From Pseudomonadota bacterium (GTDB lineage Bacteria > Pseudomonadota > Alphaproteobacteria > Sphingomonadales > Sphingomonadaceae), in assembly GCA_023413015.1 (NCBI GenBank), contig JAEZQR010000207.1, positions 1 to 22,747 on the forward strand: a stretch of DNA of 22,747 nt, given 5' to 3'. The translations under genes were made by a program, and so were the position numbers. Positions 15,348 to 22,711 of the stretch are shown in pieces; the first letter of the stretch is position 1, and each line of letters starts with the position of its first letter. The notes under the pieces are model-generated. The model worked only from the letters and a program-made list of their open reading frames with translations. It had not been told where the DNA came from and made no database searches.

Positions 15348-17084
15348 GTGACACCGCCGTCCATTCATGAGCTTGCCGGCTGGCTGACCGATCCGAGGGG
15401 GCGGGCGGAAGCTGCCGCGCGCATCGCCTCCACGCTCGGGGTCGCGGCGTTCGTGATTCTGCTCCGCGATCCGGAGATCGGCGCCCCAAGACCGGCTCCC
15501 GGGTTTCCGCAGACGCTGCCAGGCGGACCGACATGGACCAGGCTTCTGGCGCGGGCGGCTGCCGGTGGAGAGTTCACCGCGGAGATCGCCTTTCCAGATC
15601 GGCAGACGCTGACGACGGCTCGTGTCTTCGCCGCCGACAATGGTGCCGTGTTCTTGCTGATCGGCGGTGAGCCGACCCTCTCGCCAACCGAGTTCGGTCG
15701 GGTCCCGCTGTTGTCGGCGCTCCTCTACGCCGAGCTTGCCCAATCCAGTGCCAAGGGTATGGCAAAGGCTGCCCAGGATGCGACCCAACGCGCGACGATG
15801 CTTGCCTCGGCACTTGACGGTGCACGAAACGAGATCGAGCGGAAGGCTGCGGAATTGTCAGCGGCTCTCATCGAGGCGGACCGGCTCAATGCCGAGCTGC
15901 GCGAGCTGAACGAGACGCTTGAGCAGCGCGTGGCCGCGGAGATCGAGGAGAGGATGCGCGCCGAGGAAGGCTTGCGCCACGCCCAGCGGCTTGAGGCGCT
16001 CGGACAGCTCACGGGAGGCGTGGCTCACGACATCAACAACCTCCTGACGCCGATCATCGGCTCGCTCGACCTGCTCCGGATGCGCCACAACGACGAGAGA
16101 AGTCAGCGCCAGATCGGAGCGGCACTGGCCTCAGCGGACCGTGCCAAGTCGTTGGTCAGCCGCCTTCTCGCCTTTGCCCGGCGGCAGGTGCTGCAGCCAA
16201 AGCCCGTCGACGTTGGCCAAGCGGTAGAGGGCCTGCGGGATTTTATGGCCAGCTCGCTGGGGCCCTCGATCCAATTGACCCTCGATGTGGCCGAAGGCCT
16301 GCCGCCCGCGCAGGTCGATCCGGTTCAGCTCGAGTTGGCGATCATCAATCTGGCGATCAACTCGCGCGATGCGATGCCCACTGGTGGCACGCTGACGATT
16401 ACGACATCTGCACATGACGTAGGAGCCGCGCAAAGTCCGGATCTGAGACCGGGGCGGTATGTCTGCATCACCATTGCCGATACCGGCGAGGGCATGGACG
16501 AAGCGACCCTCCGAAAGGCGGTCGAGCCCTTCTTCACGACCAAGGGCCTCGGCAAGGGAACAGGGCTGGGCCGCTCGATGGTCCACGGCTTGGCCGCCCA
16601 ATCGGGTGGAAGGCTCGAGCTGACCAGCCGGCCGGCGGTCGGCACCACGGCTACGCTATGGCTTCCCGTAATCGACGAGCCGGTCGAGGGCCTCATTGTC
16701 GACGAGGCGGCGCCCCCTGAAGCGACGGATCGCAGGATCATCCTCGTCGTCGATGACGAGGATCTCGTTCGTGCCACGACTGCAGATCTCCTCAGCGAAC
16801 TTGGCTACGAAGTTGTCGAGGCTTCCTCCGCCAGCGATGCACTGATTCGGCTGCGGAAGGGACTTCATCCTGACCTGATTGTCACCGACCAGAAGATGCC
16901 GGGGATGACCGGACGCGAGCTGGCGCGTGAAGTCATGGCGGCCCACGCCGAGCTTCCTGTTCTTTTGATCACCGGCTACGACGAACTTTCAGGAGATGGT
17001 CCGCAGACGTTGGAGACTCTCCCAAAGCCATTCCGATATTCCGATCTTGCCAACAAAGTGGCGTCGCTACTGGAACGAAAGTGA
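15348..17084 (+). CDS. Hybrid sensor histidine kinase/response regulator, partner of FIST protein
   Basis: This 578-residue soluble kinase has an N-terminal region (~1-130) that may be a degenerate GAF-like domain (AAARIASTLGVAAFVILLRD), a long coiled coil (~135-215), HisKA with H227 in GGVAHDINNLL, HATPase_c (NLAINSRDAMPTGG; ADTGEGMD; GKGTGLGRSMVHG) and a receiver (~453-576) with D514 in LIVTDQKMPGM and K in PKPFR. The linker ELNETLEQRVAAEIEER is nearly the same as that of the RsbQ-linked kinase (ALNATLEQRVQEEIAER), which marks the two as paralogues with different inputs. The GTG start at 15348 is 3 bp after the FIST stop. With a weak sensor domain of its own, it is a good candidate to be controlled by the FIST protein. 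That dependence is an inference from gene order. Confidence 0.92.
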   Translation: MTPPSIHELAGWLTDPRGRAEAAARIASTLGVAAFVILLRDPEIGAPRPAPGFPQTLPGGPTWTRLLARAAAGGEFTAEIAFPDRQTLTTARVFAADNGAVFLLIGGEPTLSPTEFGRVPLLSALLYAELAQSSAKGMAKAAQDATQRATMLASALDGARNEIERKAAELSAALIEADRLNAELRELNETLEQRVAAEIEERMRAEEGLRHAQRLEALGQLTGGVAHDINNLLTPIIGSLDLLRMRHNDERSQRQIGAALASADRAKSLVSRLLAFARRQVLQPKPVDVGQAVEGLRDFMASSLGPSIQLTLDVAEGLPPAQVDPVQLELAIINLAINSRDAMPTGGTLTITTSAHDVGAAQSPDLRPGRYVCITIADTGEGMDEATLRKAVEPFFTTKGLGKGTGLGRSMVHGLAAQSGGRLELTSRPAVGTTATLWLPVIDEPVEGLIVDEAAPPEATDRRIILVVDDEDLVRATTADLLSELGYEVVEASSASDALIRLRKGLHPDLIVTDQKMPGMTGRELAREVMAAHAELPVLLITGYDELSGDGPQTLETLPKPFRYSDLANKVASLLERK

Positions 17085-17208
17085 CCTAAAGGGCGACTGC
17101 CGGGACGCCGAGACGCATCAGTGCTAGGTGACATCAGCGCCTATTAAAGCCCAAGCGTAGTCGACCACGCGATACACCGCACGTCTGCGGCCGTACTAGC
17201 GTTGCACC

Positions 17209-18345
17209 CTAGTCCGAGACGGCGGCGGGAGAGCGCGGGGCTTCGGGCGCCCGAAAATCGATAAAGCAGCTTACGCCAGTACTGCTCAGCTGGCGGTGCA
17301 AGGAACCTCCAAGCTGCCCCTCGACCAAGCGCTTCAGCAGCCGGGAGCCAAAGCTTTCCAGTGCCGCGCCCTTGACCATCGGCCCATCGGACTCGCGCCA
17401 CTCGAGCACGAGGTGCTGGCCGTCGCGCCGCCAGCTGACATCCAACCGGCCCGCCGCGACCGAGAGCGCGCCATATTTCAGCGCATTGGTGGCGAGTTCG
17501 TTCAGGGTCAGCCCGAGCGCCAGTGCCTGGGCGCTCGGCAGCGTCACCGCCGGCCCGGTGATGGCGAAGCGGCCCGGTGCATCGGTACCGTAGGGCTCGA
17601 GTTCGGCCTCGACGAGCTCGCGCAAGCTGATGTGATCCTGCCGCGCCAGTTTGCGGTCGAGCAGGTCGTGCGCCCGCGCCAGCGCGGCGATCCGCGCCGA
17701 GAGCGCACGCGCGTGCTCGGGCGGCAGGGTGAGATGCGCGAGCGCTTGCGTGGCGGTATAGGCATTCTTCACACGGTGGCGGAGTTCGTCCCGCGCGAAC
17801 TCGGCCTCCTCCAGCGCGTGCGAGAGCGCAGTCACCAGCCGGACATTCTCCATCGCCGTTGCGGTCGCCCGGGTCAGCGTCTCGAGCGTCCCGACCTCCT
17901 CGGGCGTGGGCTCATAGACTTTGCCCCAGTAGGCGCCGATGGCCCCGATCGGATCCTCCGAGCGCACCGGCGCCATGACAAGGCTGCGCACGAACGTGTC
18001 TTGGTACAGATCCTGCGGGATTCGCTCGTCGAGCCGAATGTCGGGAATGACGACGACACGCCGGTGGAGCATGGCCCAGCCGCTGATGCACGACGACAGC
18101 GGGAAGTTTCGCCCCTTCCAGAGCGGGCTGACCGCGTCTTCCTCGATGTAGCGGCAGTCGTCGCCTTCCCGCAGGATGACCGCGATGCCATCAGAGCCGA
18201 TCAGCCGGCGGGCCATGGACCGCACGACTTCGACGATCTCCTCGGTCGAGCTGGCACCGGCGAGACGCTCGATGGCCTCGACGAGATCGCCAGCCGGTTT
18301 GGTGGGAAGACTGGCAGGCCCGGGCAGTTCTGTTTGATTGGACAT
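17209..18345 (-). CDS. GAF-HWE sensor histidine kinase with variant N-box
   Basis: This 378-residue soluble kinase has a GAF domain (~20-175; FPLSSCISGWAML and SLVMAPVRSEDPIGAIGAYW are typical) and an HWE-type core. The phospho-acceptor is H190 in DELRHRVKNAYTATQ. The W-x-E pair is present (W316, E318 in EWRESDGP), but the N-box histidine that gives HWE its name is N282 (LNELATNALKYGAL). The C-terminal G-box region is FGSRLLKRLVEGQLGG. No receiver is attached. The ATG at 18345 is clear, with only a weak AAGAG before it. It is transcribed away from the broken TniQ-like gene and converges with the FIST-linked kinase. Kinases of this form commonly signal to PhyR-like or single-domain regulators; none is encoded here. 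Confidence 0.9.
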   Translation of the reverse strand: MSNQTELPGPASLPTKPAGDLVEAIERLAGASSTEEIVEVVRSMARRLIGSDGIAVILREGDDCRYIEEDAVSPLWKGRNFPLSSCISGWAMLHRRVVVIPDIRLDERIPQDLYQDTFVRSLVMAPVRSEDPIGAIGAYWGKVYEPTPEEVGTLETLTRATATAMENVRLVTALSHALEEAEFARDELRHRVKNAYTATQALAHLTLPPEHARALSARIAALARAHDLLDRKLARQDHISLRELVEAELEPYGTDAPGRFAITGPAVTLPSAQALALGLTLNELATNALKYGALSVAAGRLDVSWRRDGQHLVLEWRESDGPMVKGAALESFGSRLLKRLVEGQLGGSLHRQLSSTGVSCFIDFRAPEAPRSPAAVSD

Positions 18346-18410
18346 GCAACTCTTGTGACGTGGACCACCAATTCAGCCCCCGCCGGATCAGCGGTCAGGG
18401 CGCCGTTTAG

Positions 18411-18435
18411 AACTCGGACGTTGGCAGCCCGTTCC
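18411..18435 (-). promoter_or_regulatory. Possible EcfG-type promoter of the GAF-HWE kinase
   Basis: Read on the - strand, GGAAC (18435-18431), a 16-nt spacer and AGTT (18414-18411) differ by one base from the alphaproteobacterial general-stress consensus GGAAC-N16/17-CGTT. It lies about 65 bases before the ATG. A second GGAAC at 18446-18442 has no partner. With one mismatch in a short motif, chance occurrence is quite possible. Confidence 0.25.
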
Positions 18436-18583
18436 AGCCGTGTTCCAGCGCACCCCAACACGAGCGCGAGCGCCCCTGCCCAAGACAGGGTGGTCGTCGC
18501 TTTCGATCGTTCTAGGTTCAATCAAAGCCGTGCACTTGTCGCCGGGTCAAGGTCGGGCATCAACCCTAAACCCGACAGCCCGT

Positions 18584-19875
18584 GTGCGATACGCTGAGAG
18601 CCACCTGCTGGCCGAGCTTCCCGAGCAGGTTCGCAGCCTTTGTGCGCATGACTACCTCGTGCTGGTGCAGACGCTCAGCATCGCCGCATCTATACCGGCC
18701 AACGAGGATGCCCCGCGATCAAACGCGCGCTATCTCGCTGGTCGCCGCAGTCTGAACCCGCGCATCGCGGACCTTGCGCGCCATATCGACGCCGCAGCGC
18801 CGCTGCTCAAGGACTGGCCCACCTCGCTGCACCGGTTGGTCCGCGACGTGCAGGGCCGCAACCCGCAGCCCGTCGGCAATACGCAACTGCAGCGCGCCTT
18901 CTCGACCGAGGTCGGTCGAATGCTCATGTACCCGATGCGGGGTGCCAACGGCCGCCCCCTCACGGTTCTCGTGACCGAGGCGCGAAACTTCGCCCGCTAC
19001 GTTCTCGGCATCACCTCCAAATACCGGCCGACCATTGTTCGCCCCGTCGCCAGCCGCGTCTTCAAGCGCTTGAATGTCCGGCAGTTGAAGCGGGAGCTTG
19101 GCAGCTCGATAGCGGTCGATCGGGCGTACAAGTAAGTCATTGAGCATGTCACAGCCGACGATGAAGCGCTGTCTGATGATGATCTCGTGAATGGACTGCG
19201 TGATCGGATCGTTGCGCTCTTCAAGAAATCACAGTCAGCCGTTTGGGCGACAATGTTGCGCGAAAAGCTCGAAGGTTCGACCGACGAAAGCGCGGTTGTA
19301 GGTTGGGACCACCCCGGGCTGCTGCCGACCGGCGCCGAACTCCTTTCAATCTACCTGGACGCCAAGGGGATCGTGAGCTCGGAGCAGGTCGATGCTATGT
19401 TGGACAAGCTTGCTGCGATGACAGTCCGAATCGAAGCACCTGGCTCGCTGACGTCGCTCACCAAACATGCTTTTCCACGAGGTGCGTTAAAGCCGTGGTA
19501 TGGCCAACCAAGGTTCTGCTCGACATCTTCGATAAGAAGGTGACCGTTTATTCAATGGTCGATCGGCCGCAGCTGGCCGACCTCTATGTCGACTTCGATG
19601 AGGTCGTTCGCCGCAGCTATGCGTGTCGCAATACCGACCGTGGCGAAAGCTACATGACCATCCGTGGAATCATGCCTACGGCCAAGGCGCTGCTCGGAGA
19701 CATGCCCCCTTCCCAAGAACAAATTCAACACTGGGGAGAGTCAGGCATTGTCCGACGACGAACCCGATATGTGAAGTCGGCCGATCGAAACAGCCTGAAG
19801 CGCTTTCATGAATACGTCCTGTCGGACGTGATCTCGACGGCCAGGGGTGAGTTCCGACCAGCAACTGTGACTTAG
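18584..19875 (+). pseudogene. Broken gene, tentatively TniQ/TnsD-like C-terminal region
   Basis: Protein-like sequence runs across three pieces. Piece 1 (from about GTG 18584, in an open frame from 18440) ends at TAA 19133-19135. Piece 2 continues in the same frame directly after that stop (VIEHVTADDEALSDDDL...) to about 19490. Piece 3 continues in the frame one base earlier (CVKAVVWPTKVLLDIFDKK...) to TAG 19873-19875. One nonsense change and one 1-nt loss would explain this; joined, they give about 430 residues. LLKDWPTSLHRLVRDV resembles the D-W-P-x-x-F/L-x-x-L pattern I recall from TniQ-like proteins of Tn7/Tn5053-type elements. The zinc-finger N-terminus of that family is absent, so the gene is also truncated or the assignment is wrong. 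I see no transposase genes or transposon ends nearby. Confidence 0.45.
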
Positions 19876-19908
19876 CTTTCGTTCCCTGTTTATCACCTTC
19901 GCATTTCG

Positions 19909-19940
19909 GCGCCGGTCAGCATTCGACCGGCGCTATTTTT
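19909..19940 (+). terminator. Strong intrinsic terminator
   Basis: GCGCCGGTC (19909-19917) pairs perfectly with GACCGGCGC (19925-19933) around a 7-nt loop, followed by TATTTTT (19934-19940). This is a textbook rho-independent terminator, 33 bases after the last stop of the broken + strand gene. Confidence 0.88.
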
Positions 19941-20151
19941 GTGCACTTCGAGGAAATTTGATCATGGCAAAGGGAAGAAATTGGCGGCTTATGCCCCGAA
20001 CTTGGCCCAAATTAACAGATTACGGCCAGGAAAGCCGTTGCCTGAGTAAGATGTCAATGAGGCTAAGCCATTGATTTAATAGACCCCCATTGACGGCTTA
20101 TAGCTCGACTGACAGGCCTTATGACAGGCACGTCTTTCCCGCGCGTTCGGG

Positions 20152-21474
20152 TCAGACGCTGAGCAGCTTCTCAAAGCCGCCGGCCAGCATCCTTTCGAGG
20201 ACTCTCGGGCGGTAGCTGCGGCGGTAGTCGCGTGCGCTGGCGACAAGGTCCGGGAAGGGTTCGAGCGGGGTGAAGCTGGTCGTGGGTGTCGTCGCGATGC
20301 CGTTGGGGCCAGCGCCCTGGATGAGCAGCGTCAGCTCGTTGAGATGGAGCAGGAAATCCGGCGGCAGCGGTTGCGGACGCTTCTCCCGGATCGCGCGCGC
20401 CATCTCGGCGATGCCGAGCAGCTTGTCCTGGGCGTAGACTTGCCGGCGGCGGACCTCGTCCAGCAGCTTCCGGTTGAGCGAACGCAGCGACCACGCGTCC
20501 GAGGGCCGCGCCTCGACCGCGTGTGACTTCCAGTGCCGCTCCAGCGGAAGGCTGCGTCCGCCGACGCCGAAGAGGCGGCCGATCAGCGGCTGGGTCCGCA
20601 CGGTATAGGCCTTGCGGGCATTGAGGCTGACCGTCGAGAAGCGCTCGAGCCTGACGGCGGACTGATATTGGCGATAGCTGTCCGACGAGAGCTCGCCCTC
20701 CTCCCCGATGATGTGCATCCGGTGGTCCCTCGGCGAGACCGAGCTGCAGGTTATCCGGGCCGCCACGCCATCGGCGAAGTCCAGGCAGGCGACCGAGAAG
20801 TCCGGCCCGTCCGCGGAAGCGGGTGGCGTGTCGGTCTTGTGCGGAACCAGCGACTTGGAGAAGGCCGTGACGGATGTGGCCGGCCCGAACATCGCGCAGA
20901 TCCACACCAGATGGTATCCGACATGTTCGAACGTGCAGCCGGCCTGATACTCCTCCAGATAAGGCCAGGGCGCGCCAGTCGGGCTTCGCCACGTCTCCGG
21001 ACGCATCAGGTGGATCGGATTATCGTTGAGCTCGGCGTAGACGAGCAGCGGCTTGCCGATCGCGCCGTCTCGAACCGCCTTCCACATGGTGCGAACGGCA
21101 TCGCCGAAGACGTTGCTCGGCGCGCCGCTCAGGACCAGCCCGTAGCGCTCGGCGAGCGCGAACAGCTCGCGCGCCTGTTCGATATCGGTCGTCAGCGGCT
21201 TTTCGGAATAGACGTGCTTGCCGGCCACGAGCGCACGTTTGGTGACATCGTAGTGGGCGCTGATGCTGGTGAGATTGACGACGGTCTCGACATCGGGGTC
21301 CGCCAGCAGTGCTTCATAGTCGGGGTAGACATGGTAGCCATAATGTCGCCCGACCGTCTCGGCGCGTGCGGCATCGATATCGAAGACGCCGGCGACTTCG
21401 AGCTCGGGATGCGCCCACTGCGTGCGCATGTAGATGTCGAACACGAAGCCGCAGCCCACATAGGCGATCTTCAT
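20152..21474 (-). CDS. Gfo/Idh/MocA-family oxidoreductase (440 aa)
   Basis: This is an NAD(P)-dependent dehydrogenase, probably acting on a sugar, inositol or related polyol. The N-terminal Rossmann fold begins MKIAYVGCGFVFD with the nucleotide-binding glycines at 7-9; the family lysine is K92 in YSEKPLTTD, and a conserved histidine lies in CTFEHVGYHLVW. At 440 residues it is longer than the usual 330-380, the extra length falling in the C-terminal half around 270-350. Its ATG overlaps the stop of the upstream gene by ATGA, so it is translated together with the second oxidoreductase. The substrate cannot be read from the sequence; a pair of dissimilar Gfo/Idh/MocA proteins in tandem is common in carbohydrate catabolic or surface-sugar pathways. 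Confidence 0.9.
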   Translation of the reverse strand: MKIAYVGCGFVFDIYMRTQWAHPELEVAGVFDIDAARAETVGRHYGYHVYPDYEALLADPDVETVVNLTSISAHYDVTKRALVAGKHVYSEKPLTTDIEQARELFALAERYGLVLSGAPSNVFGDAVRTMWKAVRDGAIGKPLLVYAELNDNPIHLMRPETWRSPTGAPWPYLEEYQAGCTFEHVGYHLVWICAMFGPATSVTAFSKSLVPHKTDTPPASADGPDFSVACLDFADGVAARITCSSVSPRDHRMHIIGEEGELSSDSYRQYQSAVRLERFSTVSLNARKAYTVRTQPLIGRLFGVGGRSLPLERHWKSHAVEARPSDAWSLRSLNRKLLDEVRRRQVYAQDKLLGIAEMARAIREKRPQPLPPDFLLHLNELTLLIQGAGPNGIATTPTTSFTPLEPFPDLVASARDYRRSYRPRVLERMLAGGFEKLLSV

Positions 21475-22562
21475 GGCGTGACACCCCGCGAACCGGGATC
21501 GCTTAAGATCGAGGCGCGGATCGCATCCGCAGTAGACGCGACCGCAATCGAATCCGCCAGCGGCATCACCGCACTTTCCACTTGGCCGCGCCCGACGCAG
21601 GCACGCACCTCGTCTGCCTCATAGTGGTAGCCGTTGCCGGCATAGCGGAAGTTCAGTCGCTTCTGCCGGCTGCGGCCCGACAGGCCCGCGAGCTGAGCGA
21701 GACGATGCGCCAAGGAATGTTCGCGAACGCGCGTGCGCCAGCCGATGTTCGGCCGATCGATGCCGATCGGTGCTTCGCGCGACACCTCAAGGCCGTAGGG
21801 CCGGACGATGGGACCTTGGAAGCCGATCCGGCCATGCGTGCCCATCACCCGGAAGTCGTTCGGCCCCCATGCGCGGATGGAGGCGTAGAAGGACCCGATC
21901 GTCCCGCCGGGATAGCGGAGCTGGAAGGCAGCGTCCTCCTCGACCCCGGTGGTGCCGATCGAGCCGATCGCCTGCAGCAGTTCCGGAGTGCCGAAGAGCC
22001 ATTGCGCCAGCGACAGCGGATAGACGCCGAGCTGGCCGACGACCCCGCCGCCACGGGCCGGATCGAAGCCGCCATTCAGGCGGTCGGGTATTTTTGAGGT
22101 GCCGAAGCTGCCCGAGACCAATCGGATCTCGCCGGCGGCCTGCGCGACAACATGATCCCGAAGCGCCTGCGCCGCGGGGAGGAAGCGCGTCCACATCGCC
22201 TCCATGGCAAAGACCGACTTCGAGCGGGCGGCATCGGCGATCTGCCGCGCCACGGCCGTACTCGTCGCAAAGGGCTTCTCGATCAGCACCGGAGTGCCGG
22301 CTTCGAGGCACAGCAGCGCATGGGCGGCATGCTCGGACGGCGGCGTGGCGATGTAGATGGCATCGACCCCACCCACCATGGCAGCCTCGGCATAGCCTTG
22401 GATCGCGTGTGGGATGCCCATCCCGGCTGCGAACTCCTGCGCCCGCGCCAGCGAACGCGAAGCCACGAAGCTGGCTTTAGCATCGCGGGCGGCCGCCAAT
22501 CCGGCCACGAACTTCGCGGAAACGACCCCCGTGCCGAATATTCCCCAGCGAAAGCGTGTCAC
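21471..22562 (-). CDS. Gfo/Idh/MocA-family oxidoreductase (363 aa), dihydrodiol dehydrogenase-like
   Basis: This is an NAD(P)-dependent oxidoreductase. From GTG at 22562 the protein starts VTRFRWGIFGTGVVS, a standard Rossmann N-terminus with glycines at 7, 10 and 12; the conserved lysine is K96 in IEKPFATS. AMWTRFLPA after the EKP motif is reminiscent of the subgroup that includes dimeric dihydrodiol dehydrogenases, so sugar or diol substrates are both possible. The frame is open to a TTG at 22607, but that would add 15 residues of no family character and lacks a ribosome site. The GTG overlaps the TGA of a short upstream ORF (GTGA), and the end overlaps the next gene (ATGA), so three reading frames form a coupled chain. 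Confidence 0.9.
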   Translation of the reverse strand: MTRFRWGIFGTGVVSAKFVAGLAAARDAKASFVASRSLARAQEFAAGMGIPHAIQGYAEAAMVGGVDAIYIATPPSEHAAHALLCLEAGTPVLIEKPFATSTAVARQIADAARSKSVFAMEAMWTRFLPAAQALRDHVVAQAAGEIRLVSGSFGTSKIPDRLNGGFDPARGGGVVGQLGVYPLSLAQWLFGTPELLQAIGSIGTTGVEEDAAFQLRYPGGTIGSFYASIRAWGPNDFRVMGTHGRIGFQGPIVRPYGLEVSREAPIGIDRPNIGWRTRVREHSLAHRLAQLAGLSGRSRQKRLNFRYAGNGYHYEADEVRACVGRGQVESAVMPLADSIAVASTADAIRASILSDPGSRGVTP

Positions 22563-22642
22563 CGGCTTCGAACCTGGGTGGCGATGGCTCGTTCGTGGCT
22601 CCCGCAAACAGAAGCGGGCGAAGGGGGAAAAGCCGAACGCAC
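22559..22642 (-). CDS. Possible 27-codon leader ORF upstream of the oxidoreductase pair
   Basis: A GTG at 22642 is preceded five bases earlier by AAAGGAGG (22655-22648), the best Shine-Dalgarno in the window. The frame runs 27 codons (beginning MRSAFPPSPASVC) and ends at a TGA that overlaps the GTG of the oxidoreductase by four bases. The oxidoreductase has no Shine-Dalgarno of its own, which makes translational coupling through this ORF plausible. The peptide has no run of one amino acid that would suggest attenuation by a charged tRNA. An alternative is that the strong site initiates a differently placed start that I have misjudged. Confidence 0.4.
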   Translation of the reverse strand: MRSAFPPSPASVCGSHERAIATQVRSR

Positions 22643-22647
22643 GCCCG

Positions 22648-22655
22648 CCTCCTTT
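22648..22655 (-). promoter_or_regulatory. Near-perfect Shine-Dalgarno on the - strand
   Basis: AAAGGAGG reads on the - strand five bases before GTG 22642. It is about 86 bases before the oxidoreductase GTG, too far to serve it directly, which is why the leader ORF is proposed. Confidence 0.55.
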
Positions 22656-22689
22656 CAGCTCCGCTCAGGGCCGGCCCGATAAAAGGAAA

Positions 22690-22711
22690 CCGGCTGCTCA
22701 CGCGCAGCCGG
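22690..22711 (-). terminator. Intrinsic terminator, probably for a - strand gene beyond the right edge
   Basis: CCGGCTGC (22690-22697) pairs with GCAGCCGG (22704-22711) around the 6-nt loop TCACGC. On the - strand the hairpin is followed by TTTCCTTTTAT, a T-rich tail; on the + strand there is none. A - strand frame from 22747 ends at TAG 22720-22718 just before the hairpin and could be the last nine codons of that gene, too short to call. Confidence 0.65.

Noticed and set aside
19964..20074. 36-codon ORF with AGGA nine bases upstream (MAKGRNWRLM...)
   Set aside because: It is too short, has no protein-like pattern, and lies between a terminator and the end of an opposite-strand gene.
22557..22600. 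tRNA-like GGTTCGAAGCC on the - strand
   Set aside because: The would-be T arm pairs in only three of five positions and no acceptor, D or anticodon arms can be folded around it.
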